DNA of 11,511 bases, taken from the NCBI GenBank assembly GCA_964589725.1, contig CAZPUJ010000678.1, forward strand, positions 1-11,511. The letters are read 5' to 3'. This stretch comes from CAYSHJ01 sp964589725. GTDB taxonomy: Bacteria; Planctomycetota; Planctomycetia; Planctomycetales; Planctomycetaceae. Each line of letters opens with the position of its first letter. The stretch's first letter is position 1. The notes below the pieces were generated by a model, which saw nothing but the letters and a program-made list of their open reading frames with translations, was not told the origin of the DNA and made no database searches. Position numbers and translations under genes: made by a program. Below are positions 7,419-11,511 of this stretch, piece after piece.

Positions 7419-7505
7419 TTACTTGCCCTTCTTCGCGGTCTTCTTGCCACCAGCTGCCTTCGTGGACTTCTTCGCAGGTTTTGCCGCAGGTTTCTTCGTC
7501 GCCAT
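7419..7505 (-). CDS. 28-aa Lys/Ala-rich histone-H1-like small basic protein
   Basis: Translating the minus strand from the ATG at 7505 gives a 28-residue protein starting MATKKPAAKPAKKS and ending GGKKTAKKGK, then TAA at 7421-7419. Eleven residues are Lys and seven Ala, with KPA and KK motifs typical of the disordered tail of histone H1 and of bacterial H1-like proteins (chlamydial Hc1, AlgP-type). A textbook ribosome site, AAGGAG (plus-strand CTCCTT at 7515-7520), stands 9 nt upstream, which argues strongly that it is translated. The expected role is non-specific binding of DNA or RNA in the nucleoid; this is inferred from composition alone. It is a single-gene unit with its own downstream terminator. 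The plus-strand frame across it (Phe/Ala-rich) is only its mirror image. Confidence 0.82.
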   Translation of the reverse strand: MATKKPAAKPAKKSTKAAGGKKTAKKGK

Positions 7506-7616
7506 GTGCTTACACTCCTTGAGATGGGCGCCTCAATCTGTTGATCCGTCCGCTCTGGCACCCGTTGCGAGGGACAGCGTTCAGGAATCACTCCGTTGAT
7601 TCGTATGGCCCCAGTT

Positions 7617-7644
7617 GCGACTCAACTTTGCGCGACTTAACTTT
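7617..7644. repeat. Pair of 13-nt direct repeats, period 15
   Basis: GCGACTCAACTTT (7617-7629) and GCGACTTAACTTT (7632-7644) differ at one base. They lie between the candidate promoter and the start of the histone-like gene, so they could be a protein-binding pair in its leader. Chance is not excluded. Confidence 0.3.
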
Positions 7645-7696
7645 GGCTGTCGTTCATTCGGGGCACGAGCACTTCGGTTGATCAATCTGCGGCCTG

Positions 7697-7725
7697 CTTG
7701 TACCTGTTTTAGAATGACTCGTCAA
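7697..7725 (-). promoter_or_regulatory. Candidate sigma70-type promoter for the histone-like gene
   Basis: On the minus strand TTGACG (7725-7720) is followed after 17 nt by TACAAG (7702-7697), a 5/6 match to the -35 and a 4/6 match to the -10 consensus. It would leave a leader of about 185 nt. Sequence match only; planctomycete promoter rules may differ. Confidence 0.22.
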
Positions 7726-7870
7726 TCTCATCTTCTTGATTTACAAGCCGTTGGCGACTTGCGGCCGGGCGTAACCCGGGCCTGATCGTCCATAGGATTT
7801 CGACGTAAAGCTGTAACGGTCATGAGAAGATTTCCGTGAGTTGCGGATTTTCTGATAGATTCGCCGGTGT

Positions 7871-7921
7871 GACGGATTGTCTCGGCACAGCATTGTCTCG
7901 CGGGAACCGAAAGAATCCGTC
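7871..7921 (+). other. Imperfect stem followed by a T-run, possible terminator or small RNA 3' end
   Basis: GACGGATT (7871-7878) pairs perfectly with AATCCGTC (7914-7921), and inside it TCGG pairs with CCGA. A T-tract (CAAACTTTTTC, 7921-7931) follows on the plus strand. The enclosed 35 nt also contain ATTGTCTCG twice. The long loop makes it a weak terminator candidate. No plus-strand gene ends just upstream, so it could close a small RNA. Confidence 0.25.
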
Positions 7922-7996
7922 AAACTTTTTCTTCGACGACAGCGGTTGCACGCTTCCCGTCGTCCGCTTCCAGCGTGAGAATCTGAGGCCTGTGTT

Positions 7997-8058
7997 CTAG
8001 GCCTCAATCACGCGACCCCACTGAGCTTGCCTCAGTGGCTCGTGGGTTTTTGCACTAC
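7997..8058 (+). repeat. Left unit of the REP-like pair
   Basis: Begins CTAGGCCTCAATCA and ends GGGTTTTTGCACTAC, with the 8-bp hairpin at 8018-8038. A further 7-bp stem (GAGGCCT at 7985-7991 with AGGCCTC at 7999-8005) overlaps its outer end and has no counterpart in the right unit. Confidence 0.8.
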
Positions 8059-8086
8059 TCACACAATGTCTTCGAGTGAATCAAAC

Positions 8087-8148
8087 GTAGTGCAAAAACC
8101 CGTAAACCGCCGACGCAAGGTCGGCGGGGTCGCTTGATTGAGGTCTAG
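8087..8148 (-). repeat. Right unit of the REP-like pair
   Basis: Inverted copy of the left unit, read from 8148 to 8087. Its hairpin (8106-8126) has a GC-rich 8-bp stem around the same 5-nt loop. It lies within the likely promoter or leader region of the aminotransferase gene. Confidence 0.8.
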
Positions 8149-8185
8149 GGTCATTGGTCTGCTTTGCTTTGAGGCTTCGCCAAGA

Positions 8186-9388
8186 ATGTTCGAGAAAGTC
8201 ACTGCCGCGCCGCCGGATGCAATCCTCGGTCTCACCGAAGCGTTCCGCAAAGACCCACGACCAGATAAGCTCAATTTGAGCGTCGGCGTCTTCAAAGATG
8301 CTCGAGGCTGCACACCGGTTTTGAAGTGCGTGAAGGAAGCGGAACGTCGGCTGTTGGAGAATGAATCGTCGAAGTCGTACCTCAGCATCGAAGGGGCGGC
8401 CGAGTACGGTTGCGCGGTACGCGAGTTGATGTTCGGTGCCGATCACGAAATTGTCTGTGCCAATCGAGCTGTCACGGCGCAGTGTCCCGGCGGCACCGGT
8501 GCCTTGCGAGTCGCCGCTGATTTCTTGAAGAAGCTGTTTCCGTCGGCGACGGTCTGGTTCAGCGCGCCGACGTGGCCGAATCATCCGGGCATCTTTCAAT
8601 CGACCGGGTTGAAAGTGGCCAGCTATCCGTATTTCGATGCCGGGAAGAACGCCCTCGATTTCGACCGGCTGCTCGCCGCGTTCCGACAACTGCCGGCGGG
8701 TGACGTCGTCTGCTTGCACGGTTGTTGCCACAACCCCAGCGGTGTGGACCCGACTTCGGAGCAGTGGGCTCAGATCGCGGAAGTGATCTTCAGCCGTGGT
8801 GTGCTGCCGTTACTCGATTTCGCGTATCAAGGTTTTGGCCACGGGTTGCGAGATGACGCTATTGGTTTGATGGCGTTGGCTCGCTCGGGCGTGGAGTTGT
8901 TGATCGCCAGTTCCTTTTCGAAGAACTTTGGTTTGTATAACGAACGAGTCGGCGCGTTGACGCTCGTCGCGAAGGATGCCGCCAACGCGCAGACGTCACT
9001 CAGCCAGATCAAGACCTGCATTCGCACGAATTATTCAAACCCGCCGTCTCACGGCGGAGCGATCGTCTCGACCGTGTTGGCGGACGCGGCGTTGCGGCGG
9101 CAGTGGGAAACCGAACTGGCCGAAATGCGGAATCGCATCAATGGCATGCGGACGTTGTTCCAGCAATCAATGGAGCGCCGCCAAACCGGTCGCGATTGGT
9201 CGTTCATCACGAAGCAGACGGGGATGTTTTCGTTTTCCGGCCTGAAGCCCGAGCAAGTCGATGCTCTGCGGGATCAGCATGGCATCTACATCGTGCGTGA
9301 CGGCCGCATCAACGTTGCCGGCATGTCGGCCACAACAATGGATCGCCTGTGTGACGCGATTGTGTCTGTTTCCCACGAGGGCCAATAA
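8186..9388 (+). CDS. aspC: Aspartate/aromatic amino acid aminotransferase (class I, PLP-dependent)
   Basis: The protein is 400 aa from the ATG at 8186. An in-frame start at 8138 would begin inside the repeat element, while the chosen start gives MFEKVTAAPPDAILGLTEAF, the usual N terminus of the AspC/TyrB group. Catalytic residues sit at E. coli AspC numbering: K246 in SFSKNFGLYNERVG forms the PLP Schiff base, R280 in IRTNYSNPPSHGG is expected to bind the side-chain carboxylate, and R374 in GRINVAGM the alpha-carboxylate. HGCCHNPSG and DFAYQGF supply the cofactor Asn, Asp and Tyr. The enzyme transfers amino groups between aspartate or aromatic amino acids and 2-oxoglutarate in the cytosol; sequence alone cannot separate AspC from TyrB use. 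GAGG at 8171-8174 may be the ribosome site. Its stop overlaps the next start by one base. Confidence 0.94.
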   Translation: MFEKVTAAPPDAILGLTEAFRKDPRPDKLNLSVGVFKDARGCTPVLKCVKEAERRLLENESSKSYLSIEGAAEYGCAVRELMFGADHEIVCANRAVTAQCPGGTGALRVAADFLKKLFPSATVWFSAPTWPNHPGIFQSTGLKVASYPYFDAGKNALDFDRLLAAFRQLPAGDVVCLHGCCHNPSGVDPTSEQWAQIAEVIFSRGVLPLLDFAYQGFGHGLRDDAIGLMALARSGVELLIASSFSKNFGLYNERVGALTLVAKDAANAQTSLSQIKTCIRTNYSNPPSHGGAIVSTVLADAALRRQWETELAEMRNRINGMRTLFQQSMERRQTGRDWSFITKQTGMFSFSGLKPEQVDALRDQHGIYIVRDGRINVAGMSATTMDRLCDAIVSVSHEGQ

Positions 9389-10041
9389 TGAACGTACGAA
9401 TGCGATCACTCGTGGCTCTCTTCGCCGGCGCGATCACGAGTGTCGGCGCCTGGGCCGACGAGGCGTCGGTCGACAAGCCGGGATCAGCCACGTCGGTTCC
9501 CGGCGCAGAGAATACCTTGCGCTCGGGTCTTGCCGTGGGGAAGGAAGTTCCTTCGTTTTTCGTGCGAGCGGTGACGGGGCCGCAGATGAATCGTTCGGTC
9601 TGTTTCGTTTGCCGCAATGGCGACCGCCCCGTGATGATGGTCGTGATGCGGCAGATCGAAGCAGGAACGGCGGCCTTATTGAAGGCGATTGACGAGCAAG
9701 TGGACGGCCGCCGTGCCGACGGCTTGCGAGCGTTCGGTGTCTTACTCAGCGACGATCCGGCCAAGACGTCGCCGCTGCTACAGACGGTCTCCTTCGATGG
9801 TCGGTTGAGTATTCCGTTGGGAGTCGGTCCCGAAGTATTAGCCGACCGTGAAATCTTGGCGATCGATCCCGCCGCCAGCGTCACCATCGTGGCTTATCGC
9901 GACCGCAAGGTCGTGTGGACGGCGGCACTTCGAACGAGTGAACTGCGGGACAAAGAAACTTGCCAGCGTCGCATTCGCGGAATCGTCGAACGTGTCGAAA
10001 CGCTCGCCGTGGATGGCGAGCGGGGGCCGTCAGGCCCCTGA
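9388..10041 (+). CDS. Secreted protein with CFVC motif, possible thioredoxin-like fold
   Basis: The protein is 217 aa. Its ATG shares the A of the aminotransferase stop (TAATG), and GAGG at 9377-9380 is a good ribosome site. Residues 1-23 are a Sec signal peptide (MNVRMRS, hydrophobic core, cleavage probably after AWA before DEA). The mature part has GKEVPSFFVRAVTG, then NRSVCFVCRNGDRPVMMVVM with C72 and C75, then alternating hydrophobic stretches ending with SVTIVAYRDRKVVWTAAL. The CxxC before a buried beta strand and the overall length suggest a thioredoxin/peroxiredoxin-like fold, but the classical WCGPC site is absent, so redox activity is unproven. Translational coupling to an aminotransferase suggests shared expression rather than shared chemistry. 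The last codons form a 6-bp stem GGGGCC/GGCCCC (10023-10038). Confidence 0.82.
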   Translation: MNVRMRSLVALFAGAITSVGAWADEASVDKPGSATSVPGAENTLRSGLAVGKEVPSFFVRAVTGPQMNRSVCFVCRNGDRPVMMVVMRQIEAGTAALLKAIDEQVDGRRADGLRAFGVLLSDDPAKTSPLLQTVSFDGRLSIPLGVGPEVLADREILAIDPAASVTIVAYRDRKVVWTAALRTSELRDKETCQRRIRGIVERVETLAVDGERGPSGP

Positions 10042-10050
10042 TGCGTCAGA

Positions 10051-10153
10051 GGGTGGCACGCCCTGAGTCATCGAAGGGCGTGGTCTTCACGCCGCTGTCT
10101 CACGACACCGCTGTCTCACGACACGCCCTTCGATGACTCAGGGCGTGCCACCC
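10051..10153. repeat. Perfect 32-bp inverted repeat with 39-nt loop
   Basis: The arms 10051-10082 and 10122-10153 are exact reverse complements over 32 bp (outer end GGGTGGCACGCCC, inner end CGAAGGGCGTG). The element lies between the converging ends of the secreted-protein gene and nadC and may act as a two-way terminator, but there is no T-run. Its right arm supplies the nadC stop and the codons for its C-terminal GGTP. The arms have no mismatch, as expected for a recently spread palindromic repeat. Confidence 0.9.
10092..10124. repeat. Two tandem copies of a 16-mer in the palindrome loop
   Basis: CCGCTGTCTCACGACA occurs at 10092-10107 and again at 10108-10123 with no mismatch; one more base of the period follows. 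It runs two bases into the right arm of the 32-bp inverted repeat, so the duplication probably arose after or during insertion of that element. Confidence 0.85.
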
Positions 10154-11139
10154 AACCGCTCATCATTGGCCCTGGGCCAATCAAAGGCGATGTCCAACGC
10201 CGGTGCGGAGTGCGTGAGAGCGCCAACGCTGATGCGGTCGACGCCGGTCTCGGCGATCTCGCGAACGTTCTCCAACGTGATGCCGCCGGAAGCCTCCAAG
10301 CGGACTTGCGGAACAGTTTCGTTGCGCAATCGGACCGCGCTTCGCAGTTCGTCTGGAGACATGTTGTCCAGCAGGATAATGTCCGGACCACCGGCCAGCG
10401 CGTCGCAAAATTGTTCCAGCGTGTCGACCTCCACCTCGATCGTGACTCCGGCCGGCGAGCGGTCTTTCGCCAGTCGGACGGCAGCGGCGATAGATCGAGC
10501 TGAGCCGCTCGCGGCAACCCACGCGGCCAAATGGTTGTCCTTGATAAGCACTCCGTCGTGCAAACCCAGGCGGTGATTCGTGCCGCCACCACAACGGACC
10601 GCGTATTTTTCAAGCATTCGCCAACCGGGCAGCGTCTTGCGTGTGTCGAGGATCACCGTGTTCGCTCCGGCCACGGCATCGACGAAACGCCGCGTCAATG
10701 TCGCGATGCCTGAGAGATGCATCAGGAAATTCAACGCGGTTCGCTCGCCGATCAGCAACGAACGCAGTGGCCCAACGACGCGTGCCATCACCGATGGTGG
10801 TGTGACTGACAAACCGTCCGCGATCAATGTTTCCCAACGGACCGAAGAATCCAACTCGCGAAAGACCGACTCCGCGACCGGCCCGCCCGCGACAATGCCG
10901 CTGCGCCGCACGACGACATCAATCGTGACTGTCGCCGCTGGATCGACCAGCGCGGTGCAGGTGAGGTCGTTGGACAGCCACGATTGTGATTTTTGACTGG
11001 TGATTTTTGATTGGCGATTGGCGGTCGAAATCACGACGTCGCCGAGGTCTTCAGCCAACGCAAGAGCGATCAACCGAGCCGCGGCCAGTTGCTCGTCGTC
11101 GCCAAACACCGAGACATCGTTTTCGGTTTGCTCTCGCAT
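10138..11139 (-). CDS. nadC: Nicotinate-nucleotide pyrophosphorylase (quinolinate phosphoribosyltransferase)
   Basis: NadC converts quinolinate and PRPP to nicotinate mononucleotide, CO2 and pyrophosphate in de novo NAD synthesis in the cytosol. Hallmarks are all present: ALNFLMHLSGIATLTRRFVD, ILDTRKTLPGWRMLEKYAV, GGGTNHRLGLHDGVLIKDNH, VEVDTLEQF, IILLDNMSPDEL and LEASGGITLENV. The start is the ATG at 11139 (MREQTEND), giving 333 aa, with GAGAGA (plus 11149-11154) 9 nt upstream; a longer frame from 11241 begins inside a palindromic repeat and is rejected. It is longer than the usual 280-300 aa because about 22 residues (around 35-56, including NRQSKITSQKSQSW) interrupt the normal EDLGD-to-DLT junction. 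That insertion is encoded by a short repeat also found before ald. The C-terminal GGTP and stop come from another repeat. The active-site motifs are untouched, so the enzyme is probably active. Confidence 0.96.
   Translation of the reverse strand: MREQTENDVSVFGDDEQLAAARLIALALAEDLGDVVISTANRQSKITSQKSQSWLSNDLTCTALVDPAATVTIDVVVRRSGIVAGGPVAESVFRELDSSVRWETLIADGLSVTPPSVMARVVGPLRSLLIGERTALNFLMHLSGIATLTRRFVDAVAGANTVILDTRKTLPGWRMLEKYAVRCGGGTNHRLGLHDGVLIKDNHLAAWVAASGSARSIAAAVRLAKDRSPAGVTIEVEVDTLEQFCDALAGGPDIILLDNMSPDELRSAVRLRNETVPQVRLEASGGITLENVREIAETGVDRISVGALTHSAPALDIAFDWPRANDERLGGTP
10982..11024 (-). repeat. A/T-rich short repeat inserted in frame in nadC
   Basis: Read on the minus strand this carries AATCGCCAATCA and two AAAAATCAC units. 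It matches the segment at 11328-11368 with 2 differences over the first 22 nt. It codes for NadC residues 39-53 within the unusual insertion. Confidence 0.7.
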
Positions 11140-11193
11140 CGTTTCAGGTCTCTCAGCACAATCCTGCCACTGTTCACGACTCGTCGTCAGCCA

Positions 11194-11199
11194 CTTATA
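11194..11199 (-). promoter_or_regulatory. Possible -10 box for nadC
   Basis: TATAAG on the minus strand (5/6 to consensus) lies about 55 nt before the nadC start. No acceptable -35 box is seen 16-18 nt upstream, so support is weak. Confidence 0.22.
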
Positions 11200-11237
11200 C
11201 CTCGCACGGCCAAGTCGGAGACATTTGGGAGACACCC

Positions 11238-11302
11238 ACACTAACCCGAAGCGTAAGCGAGGGCTGAGGTAACAGGCCCTCGCTTACGCTTCGGGTTAGT
11301 GT
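11238..11302. repeat. Perfect 27-bp inverted repeat, CCGAAGCGTAAGCGAGGG type
   Basis: The arms 11238-11264 and 11276-11302 are exact complements around an 11-nt loop (TGAGGTAACAG). The core CCCGAAGCGTAAGCGAGGG translates as NPKRKRG or LTRSVSEG, strings I recall from many over-predicted planctomycete ORFs, so this is probably a dispersed genomic palindrome. It stands between the divergent nadC and ald genes and could act as a terminator-like barrier between their leaders. Confidence 0.9.
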
Positions 11303-11327
11303 CAGACGCGGCCGCGTTCGGTATCGG

Positions 11328-11368
11328 CCAAATCGCCAATCAAGAATCACAAATCCAGAATCACAGGT
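11328..11368 (+). repeat. A/T-rich short repeat upstream of ald
   Basis: AATCGCCAATCAAGAATCAC followed by a degenerate second AGAATCAC unit. It is the counterpart of the insertion in nadC and ends 5 nt before the ald start, where it also occupies the ribosome-site region. Confidence 0.65.
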
Positions 11369-11373
11369 GTCCC

Positions 11374-11511
11374 ATGATCGTCGGAGTCCCTCGCGAGATC
11401 AAATCGGACGAGTACCGCGTGGCCATGTTACCGTCGGGCGTCGACGAGCTGACACGTCACGGCCATCGAGTGCTCATCGAGCATGGTGCTGGATTAGGCA
11501 GCGGCATCTCG
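11374..11511 (+). CDS. ald: Alanine dehydrogenase, N-terminal part (cut by window edge)
   Basis: The first 46 residues are present and the frame runs off the right edge. MIVGVPREIKSDEYRVAMLP, then SGVDELTRHGHRVLIEHGAG, matches the highly conserved N terminus of alanine dehydrogenases; R15 in the EYRVAM motif is the family's pyruvate-contacting arginine. The full enzyme (about 370 aa) reversibly deaminates L-alanine to pyruvate and ammonia with NAD in the cytosol. The related transhydrogenase alpha subunit (PntA) has a similar start, but IKSDEYRVAMLPSGV fits Ald better. A weak AGG (11365-11367) is the only ribosome-site candidate. It is divergent from nadC, with two repeats in the 234-nt gap. 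Confidence 0.92.
   Translation, partial: MIVGVPREIKSDEYRVAMLPSGVDELTRHGHRVLIEHGAGLGSGIS

Larger units (their letters stand above)
7506..7996. other. Long non-coding stretch upstream of the histone-like gene
   Basis: Nearly 500 nt without a convincing gene. Composition appears less GC-rich than the flanking genes. It holds the ribosome site and a candidate promoter of the minus-strand gene, a pair of 13-nt direct repeats and an imperfect stem at 7871-7921. An 88-codon minus-strand frame (7741-8007) has no family features and no ribosome site. The stretch may contain the leader of the histone-like gene, a small RNA or gene remnants. Confidence 0.5.
7997..8148. repeat. Inverted pair of 62-nt REP-like elements with internal hairpins
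   Basis: Arm 7997-8058 and the reverse complement of 8087-8148 align over 62 nt without gaps and with 12 differences (about 81% identity). The inner 15 nt (GGGTTTTTGCACTAC) are identical. Each arm contains its own hairpin: CCACTGAG-CTTGC-CTCAGTGG on the left, and on the right arm (read inverted) CCGCCGAC-CTTGC-GTCGGCGG. Six of the 12 differences fall in this stem and form three fully compensated base pairs, while the 5-nt loop is unchanged. A 28-nt spacer separates the arms. The layout is that of a BIME, an inverted pair of REP palindromes. No RAYT or other transposase gene is in the window. The element ends 37 nt before the aminotransferase start. Confidence 0.85.

Noticed and set aside
7396..7599. 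67-codon Phe/Ala-rich plus-strand frame
   Set aside because: It is the antisense reading of the Lys/Ala-rich small gene, which has a proper ribosome site on the minus strand.
7713..7784. 23-codon plus-strand frame (MTRQSHLLDL...) as a possible leader peptide
   Set aside because: No ribosome site and no regulated gene directly downstream.
7741..8007. 88-codon minus-strand frame in the long gap
   Set aside because: Arg/Ser-rich composition without motifs, no ribosome site, and it starts inside the repeat element.
7997..8148. CRISPR array or IS end
   Set aside because: Only two copies, in inverted orientation, with no spacer series and no transposase gene or terminal duplication visible; a REP-like pair fits better.
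8138..8185. Upstream in-frame start for the aminotransferase
   Set aside because: The extra 16 residues would begin within the right repeat unit, and the family N terminus starts at 8186.
11140..11241. Longer NadC starting at 11241
   Set aside because: That ATG sits in the 27-bp palindrome, and the added 34 residues have no family similarity.

Overview
The window looks like a chromosomal segment from a planctomycete (phylum-level inference; genus not resolvable). The reasons are a cytoplasmic CxxC/CxxC zinc ribbon at the very N terminus of two unrelated membrane proteins, an FHA-plus-PQQ-propeller giant protein, duplicated ExbD genes, GC-rich coding DNA, and dispersed palindromes. One of these palindromes reads out as KRKRG / LTRSVSEG-type peptides, which I associate with planctomycete genomes.

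Region 1 (3-7312, all + strand) is a tightly spaced probable operon of six genes. In order they are: a single-pass envelope protein cut by the left edge; a 1333-aa protein with zinc ribbon, FHA domain, one membrane segment and a PQQ-like beta-propeller; a cupin of the 2,4'-dihydroxyacetophenone dioxygenase-like family; an ExbB/TolQ-type channel subunit; a plain ExbD; and a second ExbD with a zinc ribbon and acidic linker in front. Gaps are 29, 5, 97, 18 and 6 nt. Together they suggest a proton-motive-force-driven envelope machine whose cytosolic side carries a phosphothreonine reader and zinc ribbons and whose outer side carries a large propeller. This function is inferred, not shown.

Region 2 (7313-8185) is mostly non-coding. 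It holds a bidirectional terminator, a 28-aa Lys/Ala-rich histone-H1-like gene on the minus strand (too short for usual ORF calling), about 500 nt with only weak signals, and a striking inverted pair of 62-nt repeats. Each repeat contains a hairpin, and the stem differences between the two copies are all compensatory.

Region 3 (8186-11511) holds housekeeping and accessory genes. An AspC/TyrB-type aminotransferase (+) overlaps by one base a secreted small protein with a CFVC motif (+). nadC lies on the minus strand and converges on them across a perfect 32-bp inverted repeat that also supplies the last codons of nadC. A perfect 27-bp inverted repeat lies between nadC and the divergent alanine dehydrogenase gene ald, which is cut by the right edge. 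nadC contains an in-frame insertion made of a short A/T-rich repeat that recurs just upstream of ald.

No tRNA, rRNA, CRISPR array, transposase gene or origin was seen.
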